Position numbers and translations under genes: made by a program. Shown in pieces: positions 55,071-64,000 of a stretch of 64,000 nucleotides of DNA. A model generated the notes under the pieces. That model saw only the letters and a program-made list of their open reading frames with translations. It did no database searches and was not told where the DNA came from. This DNA is from Sporosarcina sp. ACRSM (lineage in GTDB: Bacteria > Bacillota > Bacilli > Bacillales_A > Planococcaceae): NCBI RefSeq assembly GCF_022346545.1, contig NZ_JAKRNU010000002.1, positions 310,001 through 374,000 of the forward strand, read 5' to 3'. Numbering within the stretch: position 1 is the first letter of the stretch; every line of letters starts with the position of its first letter.

Positions 55071-55718
55071 TTAAGGTGTACAGTCATTATTTTTCCATTC
55101 CATCAATGCGGCATATTCCAACGATTCTTCATCCCCGGGTAAATAATTTGCGATCACTTTATTCAACTCAAATCCGTTTTTCCTTTGAAATGTTAAAACG
55201 GGATCGTAGAGATTCCCTTTCATAACCTCTTGTGCGTATTCGGTTGCACTCATCTGCTACGCATATTTATAGAAGAATGGCATCCGACCTCCGATCAAAA
55301 TACTATCCAAGTTCAATTCTTTACAAATCCTTCTACGCCCCTCATAGAGACGTCGGCCCAACTGCATTCCTCTAAACTTTTCATTGACACCGACTTCAAT
55401 GCCATATAGATTGCGCCCATTCGAATTATGATTACGAATAAATCCTTGGTCACAGATTTCATAATAAGTATGCTTTTCTCCGTAATCGTCAAAATTCACA
55501 ATTAAACTTAAAGCCGTTCCTACAATTTCCCCTTTATATTCCACACAAATTTGACCTTCCGGAAATATTTCTAACTGACTTTCAATATGTTCACGTTTCA
55601 ATGACATATCGGGTCCAAAACACTTCATCGAAAGGGCTGCAGCAGCATCTAAATCTTCTTTTACAATATTGCGAACAACAATTTCCTGTTGATGATTTGT
55701 CGAGTGTGCTTGTATCAT
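55071..55718 (-). pseudogene. GNAT acetyltransferase interrupted by an in-frame amber codon
   Basis: From ATG 55718 (MIQAHSTNHQQ..., after AAAGGAAG) the frame reads a GNAT domain: VGVNEKFRGMQLGRRLYEGRR (acetyl-CoA loop) and SILIGGRMPFFYKYA. TAG at 55257-55259 then stops it. The same frame continues at once (QMSATEYAQEVMKGNLYDPVLTF...) to TAA at 55071, the normal end of this GNAT type (as in the N-terminal part of B. subtilis YhcX). One base change from GAG or CAG would restore 215 codons. Recent inactivation or sequencing error are the likely readings. Confidence 0.85.
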
Positions 55719-55861
55719 TCTAAATACTTCCTTTCTCTTGAGGAATAACTGAGTAGACTTATTCTCCATAAAACTGCTATTCTATTGGGAGGTCTTCGTT
55801 GAAGTAAATAAGTCTACTGCAGTCTATTTATGGTCAACAAAATGGTTCGTCTTTTTTCTGT

Positions 55862-57283
55862 TCATTTCATATTGATGGATACATATTTCTCATCCAAATA
55901 GTCTTCAAGGCCATATTTGCCGCCTTCTTTCCCCATACCACTTTCTTTCACACCACCAAAAGGAGCTTGTACGACTGCCGGAGCCGGGTCATTAATACCG
56001 ACAATTCCATACTCTAATGCACGCATCATCCGTAATCCCCGGCTTAGATCTTTTGTATAGCAATAAGCGGCCAAGCCATATTCAGCATGATTGGCTCTTT
56101 CGACAACCTCATCTTCCGTTTTAAATGTGTAAATGGGAGCGACCGGTCCAAATGTCTCTTCTGTCGTAATTTGCATTTGATCGTTTGCATATTGAATAAC
56201 AGTAGGTTCAAAGAAGTAACCGCTGTCATTTTCATGTGTGAAGACATTGCCGCCTGAGATGAGTTTCCCACCCTGTTCCACTGCATTCTCTACATGATTC
56301 TCCACTTTTTCGAGGGCTGCTTTATTAATTAAAGGACCGACATTCACACCATTTTCTAGGCCATTCCCTACGACCAACTTCGATACTTTTTCGGCTAATT
56401 TTGCTGAAAATTCTTCCGTCACTGCTTCCGCAACGTAAATTCGGTTTGTACTGATGCAGGTTTGACCTGCGTTGACAAATTTTGAAGTTAGGACGCCATC
56501 AACTGCTGCTTCAATATCAGCATCTTCAAATACGATATAAGGTGCATGGCCACCAAGTTCCATCGATATTTTCTTGACAGTATCCGCTGAATCACGAATC
56601 AGTTGCTTACCGACTCTTGTCGAACCTGTGAATGTAATTTTACGAACATCCGGATTGCTCGTCATCTCATTCCCGATTTCTTCAGCTGGCCCGATAACAA
56701 GATTGGCCACTCCCGCAGGCAATCCAGCTTCATGGAAGCATTCGAATACTTTAATTGCAGAAAGCGGCGTTACATCGGCCGGTTTCAAAACAACTGTACA
56801 TCCGGCAGCGAGAGCAGGTGCGATTTTTCTTGTAATCATCGATAATGGGAAATTCCATGGAGTAATGGCTGCACATACTCCTACAGGCTCACGAAGCACC
56901 ATTAAATGTTTATCCGGATCGGAGGCCGGAATCGTATCTCCATATATCCGCTTCGCTTCCTCTGCATACCACTCCAGAAAAGCGATGGCGCCCGCCACTT
57001 CACGAGTCGCATCCGGCAGCGGTTTACCATTTTCAAGTGTAATTGTTTCAGCTAATTCCTCAGACTTCTCTTTCATCAATTGAACCGTTTTGGACAAATA
57101 GTTGCTCCGCACGTTCCCGGTCGTCTTTCCCCATGATTTGAACGCCTCTTTGGCGCTTTCGATCGCTTCTTTTGTTTCGACTTTTCCACCTGTCGCAACA
57201 GTTCGTATCACTTTGCCAGTTGCCGGATTGATCACATCCAATTTGTTCTCTGTCTCACGCCATTCACCGTTTATATAAAGCAC
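55862..57283 (-). CDS. NAD(P)-dependent aldehyde dehydrogenase, succinate-semialdehyde type
   Basis: 473 residues. [51 protein letters not shown] (Glu about 253) and FVNAGQTCISTNRIYV (Cys about 287). Second GabD-like enzyme in the window; it follows an aminotransferase gene by 35 bases, so the pair probably makes and oxidises one omega-amino acid semialdehyde (GABA, beta-alanine or 5-aminovalerate). Confidence 0.9.
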   Translation of the reverse strand: MLYINGEWRETENKLDVINPATGKVIRTVATGGKVETKEAIESAKEAFKSWGKTTGNVRSNYLSKTVQLMKEKSEELAETITLENGKPLPDATREVAGAIAFLEWYAEEAKRIYGDTIPASDPDKHLMVLREPVGVCAAITPWNFPLSMITRKIAPALAAGCTVVLKPADVTPLSAIKVFECFHEAGLPAGVANLVIGPAEEIGNEMTSNPDVRKITFTGSTRVGKQLIRDSADTVKKISMELGGHAPYIVFEDADIEAAVDGVLTSKFVNAGQTCISTNRIYVAEAVTEEFSAKLAEKVSKLVVGNGLENGVNVGPLINKAALEKVENHVENAVEQGGKLISGGNVFTHENDSGYFFEPTVIQYANDQMQITTEETFGPVAPIYTFKTEDEVVERANHAEYGLAAYCYTKDLSRGLRMMRALEYGIVGINDPAPAVVQAPFGGVKESGMGKEGGKYGLEDYLDEKYVSINMK

Positions 57284-57318
57284 GGTTTAAAACCTCCTAT
57301 CGGAATTTACTTGATTGA

Positions 57319-58698
57319 TCAGTTCAGTGTTTCTTTAAAAGCGGTAATCGCATCGTCAATAATTTGAATCATTTTTTTGATTTCTTCTTTATTAATGATT
57401 AGTGGTGGAGCAATCGCAATAATTTGGTTATGTGCTCCAAGTGCTCTTAAAATCAATTGCCGATCAAAACACGCATCGACCACTGCATTTGCCGGGAAGA
57501 CAGTCGGATCAAACAGTTTTCTGCTAGCCGGATCCTCATAAAGTTCAAATGCGGCCAACAAACCGATCGCTCTACAATTTGTAACGATGCTATGCTTTTC
57601 TTCCAAATACTTTAATCCTTTTTTCAATTCAAGTTCCATGTTTTGTACATTTCCAATGATTTCATCACGTTCTATGATTTCCAAGTTTTTCAATGCGATG
57701 GCACAGGCTGTCGGATGTCCGCTATACGTGAAACCATGGGGTACAACCGCGTCAAAGTTGGAAATGGTCTGTTTGATTTCATCATTCATCATCACGCCGC
57801 CAAGTTGACCATATCCACTTGTCAATCCCTTGGCAATCGACATCATATCAGGAACAACATCCCAGTTATTTACCCCAAACATTTTTCCGGTACGCCCAAA
57901 ACCACAAATCACTTCGTCTGCAAGAAATAGAATATTAAACTCATCACATAGTTGACGAACAGCTTGCAAATAACCTTCTGGTGGGATGTTCACCCCGCCT
58001 GCTCCTTGAATAGGTTCGATCATAATGCCTGCAATCGAATCTGCCCCTTCCCGTTCAATCGTCGCTCTTATAGAAAGTTCATAATTCGGGGCGTTTTTAT
58101 CGCCTTTTTCACTCTCCAATAGATAAGCTGTTGCACGAACAACCCCCTCAATATTGGATCCCGAGAATTGATGATATGCCGAAAGTCCCGTTGCTGTTTG
58201 GGCAGCTACCGTTACACCGTGATAGGCATTATTGAGTGCAATAAACTTTCTTTTAGTCGGCTTACCTTTTAGCTCCCAATAAAAGCGTGCAAGTTTAATC
58301 GCTGTATCATTTGATTCCGACCCGCCTGAAGTATAGAAAACACTATTTAAGTCTCCAGGCGCTAATGAGGCCAACTTTTCCGCCAGAAGAATTGCCGGTT
58401 CATTGGAAAATGCTTTAAATTGGGAGGTACAAGCCAGTGTCGACAATTGATGACTTCCTGCTTCAGCAAGCTCTTGATTTCCATGACCTAAGTTGACATT
58501 CCAAAGCATGGACATTCCATCGATGTACTCGATACCGTCCGTACTCGTAACCGTCACGCCCTCCCCTTCTGCAAAAATAACAGCCGGTCCGTTGTCAACA
58601 ACAGCTTTCGGATTCGAAGCTGGGTGAAGAAAATGTTTTTTGTCCAGTTCAGCTAGTTTCGTAGTTTTAGACGATTGGTGCGTATTTTTAGTAGTCAT
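57319..58698 (-). CDS. Class III aminotransferase (omega-amino acid:pyruvate type)
   Basis: 459 residues. SMLWNVNLGHGNQELAEA, YTSGGSESNDTAIKLARFY, NAYHGVTVAAQTATG, FLADEVICGFGRTGKMF and MSIAKGLTSGYGQLGG with the PLP lysine fit the beta-alanine/taurine/putrescine:pyruvate subgroup rather than GabT. ATG 58698 follows GGGGG. Divergent LysR gene 180 bases away is the likely regulator. Confidence 0.9.
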   Translation of the reverse strand: MTTKNTHQSSKTTKLAELDKKHFLHPASNPKAVVDNGPAVIFAEGEGVTVTSTDGIEYIDGMSMLWNVNLGHGNQELAEAGSHQLSTLACTSQFKAFSNEPAILLAEKLASLAPGDLNSVFYTSGGSESNDTAIKLARFYWELKGKPTKRKFIALNNAYHGVTVAAQTATGLSAYHQFSGSNIEGVVRATAYLLESEKGDKNAPNYELSIRATIEREGADSIAGIMIEPIQGAGGVNIPPEGYLQAVRQLCDEFNILFLADEVICGFGRTGKMFGVNNWDVVPDMMSIAKGLTSGYGQLGGVMMNDEIKQTISNFDAVVPHGFTYSGHPTACAIALKNLEIIERDEIIGNVQNMELELKKGLKYLEEKHSIVTNCRAIGLLAAFELYEDPASRKLFDPTVFPANAVVDACFDRQLILRALGAHNQIIAIAPPLIINKEEIKKMIQIIDDAITAFKETLN

Positions 58699-58878
58699 TG
58701 AGAAAACCCCCATTATAATTTTTTAATTATCCAAACTGAAAAGAAAGAAAAAACAACTACTTTTTTCTTGATATTCTTAATTGTGTAAATAGTATATCTT
58801 TACCTTTATATAATGTAAAATATATAATATATATATTTACCATATATTTTGTGAATACAAGGAGTGGGGGATGTTCGA

Positions 58879-59790
58879 ATGAATCTACATCGTCTACGTT
58901 GTTTTATTAAAGTCGTAGAGGAAGGAAGTATTACAAAAGCGGCCGCTGCGCTTCAGATGACACAACCGCCTTTAAGTATTTTAATAAGAAAATTTGAAGA
59001 GGAGTTAGAGGTTGATTTATTTAATCGTTCGGGGAAAAATCTAGAGTTAACGGCCAGCGGCAAGTTTTTATACGAACAGGGAAAGGAATTGCTTGACGTG
59101 TCGGATAATACAGCAAGGCAATTGGTCGAGTATCACGAAGGAATCAGAGGTACCGTAAAAATAGGCTGCATTACATCCGCAAATTTATTTATCATCCCTA
59201 ATGTCATAAAGAGAATTCAAGAAGATACCCCTCATATTGTCACGCATGTAAAGGAAGGCAACTCTTCTTATATTCTTAACGAACTAAGGAGTCTTTCTAT
59301 TGATATAGGAATCGTTCGGACATCGGTTAGAGCGGAAGATATCCATACATCAACATTACTCGATGAACCTTTGCTTTTGGCTCTTCCTCCGAATCATCAT
59401 CTATGTGAAAAAGACTCTATTGAAATAGCAGATCTTCAAGACGAGCGCTTTCTTTTGCCCACTACTTCACAAGGACTTGGGATTGCAGATGATGTGATCG
59501 AGGCATGCCAAAATAGCGGTTTTACGCCTAATATCGTTTATCGGGGAACGGAAATATTACCGATGCTCTTGATGGTCATGAAAGGGGCAGGGATTTGTTT
59601 TGTTCCAAGTTGTTACAACCGTTTCAATTCCCCTGATTTACCTAAACTGTATCCTATCGCATCCCCGTTACTCCAAACAAAACTGAGTATCATTACACTT
59701 CGGAACCGTTATATGTCATCGGTCTCCAAACGATTTTTAGCGCTTACCGAAGAGATTGCTGAGGAGATGATGAGTATACTCAATGACTGA
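58879..59790 (+). CDS. LysR-family transcriptional regulator
   Basis: 303 residues. Helix-turn-helix GSITKAAAALQMTQPPLSILI (about 17-37) and a LysR substrate-binding domain. ATG 58879 lies 8 bases after GGGGG; GTG 58864 is a longer alternative. Transcribed divergently from the aminotransferase/aldehyde dehydrogenase pair, across a very AT-rich 180-base gap, hence probably its regulator. Not closely similar to the LysR at 36017. Confidence 0.92.
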   Translation: MNLHRLRCFIKVVEEGSITKAAAALQMTQPPLSILIRKFEEELEVDLFNRSGKNLELTASGKFLYEQGKELLDVSDNTARQLVEYHEGIRGTVKIGCITSANLFIIPNVIKRIQEDTPHIVTHVKEGNSSYILNELRSLSIDIGIVRTSVRAEDIHTSTLLDEPLLLALPPNHHLCEKDSIEIADLQDERFLLPTTSQGLGIADDVIEACQNSGFTPNIVYRGTEILPMLLMVMKGAGICFVPSCYNRFNSPDLPKLYPIASPLLQTKLSIITLRNRYMSSVSKRFLALTEEIAEEMMSILND

Positions 59791-59839
59791 TAATTCATGT
59801 TACGATGTCATCTACTTCCCGCCACCCCTATACTTAAAG

Positions 59840-59883
59840 AAAGAAATCACCAAACTATTGAAAATAGCTTGGTGATTTCTTTT
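59840..59883. terminator. Bidirectional terminator after the LysR gene
   Basis: AAAGAAATCACCAA (59840-59853) pairs perfectly with 59869-59882, with an inner CTATT/AATAG stem. T-run on both outer sides. It separates the LysR gene from the convergent allC-like gene. Confidence 0.9.
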
Positions 59884-59975
59884 CCGTAATAATCTAGCTA
59901 TACGGCAAATATCGCGACATATCTGGATTAATTTTTACCTGACGAGACTAACAATATCCTTCCCTTTACTGTTAT

Positions 59976-61214
59976 TTACTCTTGATAGGCTAAAACATAA
60001 AGTGATTCCATCAATGCTTGAACACCTGTTGCTAATTCTTCCGGGCTTGTATACTCTAAAGGATTATGACTAATCCCGTCACGGCTTGGGACAAAGATCA
60101 TCGCTGTCGGCACAATCGGCGCGATAATTTGAGAATCATGACCGGCACCACTGTGCATCATTTTATAATTCAATCCTTTTTCTTTCGTTTGTTTCTCAAT
60201 GGCTTCGACAATTTGTCGATCCATTGGAATCGGATCCTCGTCCATCCACATATCGATCGTCGTCTCTACACCGGAGGCAGTGGAAATACGATTGATAATC
60301 GCAGTGAGTTCATCAGTGAACTTTACAAGTATTTCTTTTTCTGTATGCCGTACATCCAGTGTAAATAAGGCATGTCCCGGAACAACGTTGACAATGTTCG
60401 GTTTGACTTCGATTTTTCCTACCGTCGCAACAAGTGGATCGCCATATTCAATTGCCTTGTCAATCACACCTTGAATCATTTGGCTTGCTGCATACACAGC
60501 ATCCTTACGATATCCCATCGGCGTTGTGCCCGCATGGTTTGCTACTCCTGTCACCTCAATTGTAAAACGTCTTTGCCCGACAATGCTATGGACAACCCCA
60601 ATGCTCTTCCCTTCGTTTTCCAACACATTCCCTTGTTCAATATGAATTTCAACGAAGCCTTTTACATCATTACGCATCGGCTTCGACTCATCCCTAAAAT
60701 TAAATCCAGCTTTTCTCATCGCGTCGACGAAGGGAACGCCATCGAAATCCTCAATATTTTCAACGTCTTCCTTTTTTGCAATTCCAACAAGGTTTTTCGA
60801 GCCCCAAAAAGCATATGGAAAACGGCTTCCTTCTTCTTCAGCAAACGATACGACTTCAAGATTACGAAGAGGTTGTCCATATTCGGCTTGTAAATGCCGA
60901 AGTGCTAAAATCCCAGCTAAAATCCCGAATGCACCGTCTAATTTTCCGCCATTTTTAACAGTATCGACATGAGAGCCCGTTAAAATGGTTTCATCATTAT
61001 ACTTACTTCCTTCTAAACGTCCGAATAAGTTGCCGATTTCATCAAATCGAGTCGTCAATCCATCTTCTTGCATCTGTTTTTCTAACGCTTTTTGCGCCTC
61101 AACCCACTCGTTTGTATAGAGTAATCGCGTAACACCGCCTTCGGGATCTTTCCCGAATCCACCTAGCCAATCCACGAGGTGAGCAACCTCACTTGTTAAG
61201 TCTTTCATATTCAT
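59976..61214 (-). CDS. allC: M20 hydrolase: allantoate amidohydrolase / N-carbamoyl-amino acid hydrolase
   Basis: 412 residues. Metal ligands in TGSHVDTVKNGGKLDGAFG (about 80-98), FAEEEGSRFP (about 126), EIHIEQGNVLE and the late His in ISHNPLEY. The AllC/HyuC/UreidoglycolaseM20 group is hard to split by sequence, but the allantoinase gene 1.4 kb upstream in the same direction favours allantoate amidohydrolase. Start uncertain: ATG 61214 or ATG 61208, the latter with better spacing to AAAGGG. Confidence 0.85.
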   Translation of the reverse strand: MNMKDLTSEVAHLVDWLGGFGKDPEGGVTRLLYTNEWVEAQKALEKQMQEDGLTTRFDEIGNLFGRLEGSKYNDETILTGSHVDTVKNGGKLDGAFGILAGILALRHLQAEYGQPLRNLEVVSFAEEEGSRFPYAFWGSKNLVGIAKKEDVENIEDFDGVPFVDAMRKAGFNFRDESKPMRNDVKGFVEIHIEQGNVLENEGKSIGVVHSIVGQRRFTIEVTGVANHAGTTPMGYRKDAVYAASQMIQGVIDKAIEYGDPLVATVGKIEVKPNIVNVVPGHALFTLDVRHTEKEILVKFTDELTAIINRISTASGVETTIDMWMDEDPIPMDRQIVEAIEKQTKEKGLNYKMMHSGAGHDSQIIAPIVPTAMIFVPSRDGISHNPLEYTSPEELATGVQALMESLYVLAYQE

Positions 61215-61320
61215 CTACCCTTTCGATTTCGATTCTAAATTACCACGGTTACTTTTTATTTTTCAAAATTCTTTATGTAACCTATATATCCTGAATGCTG
61301 TTCGATTCCCTAGACGCTAT

Positions 61321-62589
61321 TTATACATCTTTCACTTTTACTTTTGGGCCTTCTTTAAAGAACATCATAATGACCAACCCTACAACAAGAACAATTACCG
61401 CTGAGTAAAATCCAGCAGTCATGCTACCTGTTTTATCGGCAAGATAGCCCACGAACCAAGGGGCGATAACCGATGAGATCATCCCGATAAAATTATAAAG
61501 ACTGAAGGCAACTCCATATGCTGATTGGTGAACGTTTTCAGAAACAGATGCGATTAGAAGCGGGTCCAGGGCAATCTTACCAAATAGCCCATAAATCAAT
61601 AATGCAGTGATCAACAGCGCTGTACTATGCACATAAACAGTTGCCCATAATGCGATCGCTGCAATGGGAATGAGCACAAATGCGAAAGGTTTCTTCCTAC
61701 CTAAGCGATCGGATATATAACTTGCAACGAGCGCTCCCGGTATTGAAGCCAATGGAACCAAAGCTGCTATCAAACCGACTTGACTACCGTGAAAGCCTCT
61801 TTCGGTCTCCAAAAACTTTGGCAACCATGTGACAACTACCGTAAAGCCGTAAATGGAACAAAATAACACGAGAAAAGTAACCAGTAGATTACGGTTTTTA
61901 AGTAAAGATACGACTGACACTTTTTCTTCATGAACGGAAGTCTTCTCAAGTTGTTCCCTTTCTTTCACTGCATCGGGATTTTTTTCTTTAACTAGTGCGG
62001 CAATTAGAATTCCGACAAGAACTGTCAGTATGCCGAAGATATAAAAAGGAATGGTCCATTTCATTCCCATATCCAAAACTAATGTGCTTGATAAGATAAA
62101 CCCGAAAGCAATCCCGATCCCTGATCCACTGTTAATGATTGCACTGCCAACCGTTCTATGCTTTTCTGGAATCGCTTCGGATGAAAGGGCGAATTGGGGA
62201 CCGTAATAGGTTGCCGAGGATAGTCCGGCCATTGCACGTGCTACCAAAAAGCCAGTGAAACCGGCCATGAGACCGCTGACGCCCGTCAAAATCCCATATA
62301 AGATGAACCCGACGACAAGTAGTTTTTTCCTGCCGAATTTATCACTGAACGCTCCGGCTGGGATTTGTGCGATCGTGTACGTCAGGAAGAATATACTGTT
62401 GACGAGCCCCAGCTGAGAATTATTCAGATTATATTCCAAGCCGATGTTATCCAAAATCGGGTTCAAGAAATATTTATTCGCATTGATAAACATCCATCCT
62501 AATGTAAATGCAAAAACTACCTTCCACCAATATGGAATCATGAATTTATTTTGCCGTTGAAATTGAGGCTGTGCTTCCCTTGGCGCCAT
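61321..62589 (-). CDS. MFS transporter, probably for allantoin or a related ureide
   Basis: 422 residues with 12 membrane helices. The loop motif GAFSDKFGRKKLLVVG (about 79-94) and its repeat SDRLGRKKPFAF in the second half mark the major facilitator superfamily. The organic-anion:H+ style (GFHGSQVGL, SSATYYGPQFALSSE) and the position between allC and allB suggest ureide uptake, by context only. Confidence 0.87.
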   Translation of the reverse strand: MAPREAQPQFQRQNKFMIPYWWKVVFAFTLGWMFINANKYFLNPILDNIGLEYNLNNSQLGLVNSIFFLTYTIAQIPAGAFSDKFGRKKLLVVGFILYGILTGVSGLMAGFTGFLVARAMAGLSSATYYGPQFALSSEAIPEKHRTVGSAIINSGSGIGIAFGFILSSTLVLDMGMKWTIPFYIFGILTVLVGILIAALVKEKNPDAVKEREQLEKTSVHEEKVSVVSLLKNRNLLVTFLVLFCSIYGFTVVVTWLPKFLETERGFHGSQVGLIAALVPLASIPGALVASYISDRLGRKKPFAFVLIPIAAIALWATVYVHSTALLITALLIYGLFGKIALDPLLIASVSENVHQSAYGVAFSLYNFIGMISSVIAPWFVGYLADKTGSMTAGFYSAVIVLVVGLVIMMFFKEGPKVKVKDV

Positions 62590-62646
62590 ACTACCAATTC
62601 CCCTTCCCCTTTATAATAACTGCAGGAACGGACAATTTTTATTTTT

Positions 62647-63975
62647 TTATTCTTGTATTTGTCCATTTTCGAACACTGCTTTTCCGCCGACAATTGTCGT
62701 CTTCACGTTCCCTTTGAATGTCATACCGACATAAGGTGAATGTTGATGACGGTAGAACAGATCCTCCTTCTTTAATTCAAAACTTTCGTTCAAATCAACA
62801 AGCGTCAAATCCGCATCATAATCAGCTGCGATCGTTCCTTTTGTTGTCAGTCCGAATATCTTAGCAGGATTTGTTGCCGTTAGCTCAACAATTTTCTCCA
62901 ACGGGAGATTTCGTTTGAAATGCCCTTCTGTCAAAAGAATATTTAACATGGATTGGGCTCCCGAAATTCCTCCCCATCCATCAAAAATATTGTCGCTAAT
63001 CACTTTCATCGATGCCGGTGCCGGGGAGTGATCGGAGCCAATGGTGTCGATTTCTCCGTTCGCAACCGCCGTCCATAAATCATCCACTTCTTCTTGATCT
63101 CTTAATGGAGGCGCACATTTGGCGATGACGCCTTGCTCTTCTAAGTCTTTGACGGTCAAAGACAAATAATGCGGGCATGTTTCAACTGTTATATCGACGC
63201 CTCTTTGTTTCGCATCATTGATCACTTCCACGACTTTCCGGCTGCTTGCATGCACAATATGAAGTTTACAACCCGTCAGCTCTGCATAGGAAAGTATTCT
63301 TCGCACCGCTTCAATTTCCGAAATGACTGGTCGTGATTCAACGTAGTCTCTTGCCGTCACTTTACCTTGACCTATTCTTTCCTCTGCAAGCTGTTCACAC
63401 ATGACCGTACTTTCAGCATGAACGGCTAATAGAGATCCTAAAGATGCAATTTCTCTCATTCCCTTGTAAATCGTTTCATCATCGACATTATGGAAATCAT
63501 CAATGCCACTCGGTGACATAAATGCCTTGAATCCGATGACACCATTTTCGTGAAGATCCTTTAAATCAGCTAAGTTTTCCGGTACAAGCCCGCCCCAGTA
63601 ATACGGATTTACGACAGACTTTTCCTCGGCAGCTGAACGCTTCAGTTCTAAATTCGCTTTATTGATGGTAGGGGGTGTACTATTCAGCGGCATATCAAAA
63701 AATGATGTCGCTCCACCTGCCGCCAAGCTTCTGCTTCCTGTCTCCAAGCCTTCCCACTCTGTTCTGCCCGGCTCGTTAAAATGGACATGTGAGTCAATTA
63801 CTCCTGGGAAAACATGAAGCCCTACTGCATCGATCTCTTTCTCTGCTGTCCCCTCCAAAGGTTTATCGACAGATACTTCCTTAATCTTTCCGTCCTTGAT
63901 AGCAATATTTCCTTGAACAATTGAATCCGCTGTAACGATCGTTCCGTTTTTTATTATTAAATCGAAAGTAGTCAT
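62647..63975 (-). CDS. allB: Allantoinase
   Basis: 442-residue cyclic amidohydrolase opening the hydantoin ring of allantoin. Metal site DSHVHFNEPGRTEWEG (about 60-75), GVIGFKAFMSPSG with the carboxylated lysine (about 148), HAES and HIVHASS histidines, and TIGSDHSPAP (Asp about 315). These match AllB/PucH rather than dihydroorotase or hydantoinase. GGAGGGA site before ATG. First visible gene of an allB-MFS-allC unit; anything upstream is outside the window. Confidence 0.93.
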   Translation of the reverse strand: MTTFDLIIKNGTIVTADSIVQGNIAIKDGKIKEVSVDKPLEGTAEKEIDAVGLHVFPGVIDSHVHFNEPGRTEWEGLETGSRSLAAGGATSFFDMPLNSTPPTINKANLELKRSAAEEKSVVNPYYWGGLVPENLADLKDLHENGVIGFKAFMSPSGIDDFHNVDDETIYKGMREIASLGSLLAVHAESTVMCEQLAEERIGQGKVTARDYVESRPVISEIEAVRRILSYAELTGCKLHIVHASSRKVVEVINDAKQRGVDITVETCPHYLSLTVKDLEEQGVIAKCAPPLRDQEEVDDLWTAVANGEIDTIGSDHSPAPASMKVISDNIFDGWGGISGAQSMLNILLTEGHFKRNLPLEKIVELTATNPAKIFGLTTKGTIAADYDADLTLVDLNESFELKKEDLFYRHQHSPYVGMTFKGNVKTTIVGGKAVFENGQIQE

Positions 63976-64000
63976 GTTTTATCCCTCCGTTAGATATTTT

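Noticed and set aside
55071..55253. Separate 60-codon gene starting MSATEYAQEV
   Set aside because: It is in the same frame as the GNAT gene, begins two codons after its stop and continues the family sequence, so it is the GNAT C-terminus.
55257..55259. Pyrrolysine insertion at the GNAT amber codon
   Set aside because: No Pyl genes are in the window, the lineage is not known for it, and a plain point mutation explains the stop.

Overview
The window looks like chromosomal DNA of a low-GC, Gram-positive, Bacillales-type bacterium, most likely Planococcaceae (Sporosarcina or Lysinibacillus-like). The clearest sign is the core block ysoA-tig-clpX-lonA-engB-hemA-hemX-hemC-hemD-hemB-hemL (about 6,988-20,520, minus strand). 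It has Bacillus gene order except that no lonB lies between clpX and lonA. Gram-positive ribosome binding sites, frequent TTG starts, CcpA-type cre sites and a GabR-type regulator agree with this. I found no rRNA, tRNA, CRISPR array or complete insertion sequence.

Layout. 1-6,900: a KipI/AHS1 carboxyltransferase-domain protein cut by the left edge, an alpha/beta hydrolase, a YtaF/MntP membrane protein, a small HELGH protein, a pRiA4b ORF-3/SEC-C protein, and selO on the plus strand. 6,988-20,520: haem synthesis and proteostasis. 20,576-23,007: a ribA-ribD-HAD phosphatase operon without an FMN riboswitch. 23,333-38,120: a carbon-acid catabolic island with a TIM-barrel isomerase, four kinds of dehydrogenase, an Asp/Glu/hydantoin racemase-family protein, a TctABC transporter, a DUF1537 acid-sugar kinase, a class II aldolase-type decarboxylase, a LysR regulator and an isopropylmalate/tartrate-type dehydrogenase. 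Its contents match a tetronate (four-carbon acid sugar) pathway ending at dihydroxyacetone phosphate. 38,234-44,220: a YpfJ-type metalloprotein, then nadA-nadC-nadB divergent from a NifS-type cysteine desulfurase. 44,334-48,665: gabD-gabT with divergent gabR. 48,822-58,698: an M20 deacylase, two APC permeases, an amidohydrolase, a broken GNAT gene, and a second aldehyde dehydrogenase/aminotransferase pair with a divergent LysR. 59,976-63,975: allantoate amidohydrolase, an MFS transporter and allantoinase, a purine-ureide nitrogen scavenging set.

The most unusual signals are not ordinary genes. (1) A structured repeat family has three copies (29,572-29,764; 42,923-43,050; 53,141-53,315), with long stems kept paired although their sequence differs between copies. 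One copy supplies the last ~32 codons of an amidohydrolase and another fills much of the nadB-nifS divergent promoter region. (2) A decayed second copy of the LysR gene of the acid-sugar island, with its promoter, lies at about 29,160-29,493. Three promoter regions of the island share TATAGAAA/TTTTCTAT half-sites spaced 23 bp. (3) A GNAT gene carries an in-frame amber codon. (4) A terminator hairpin of about 60 bp is duplicated on either side of the nad-nifS unit. (5) A compact inverted-repeat intergenic element sits inside the hem operon.
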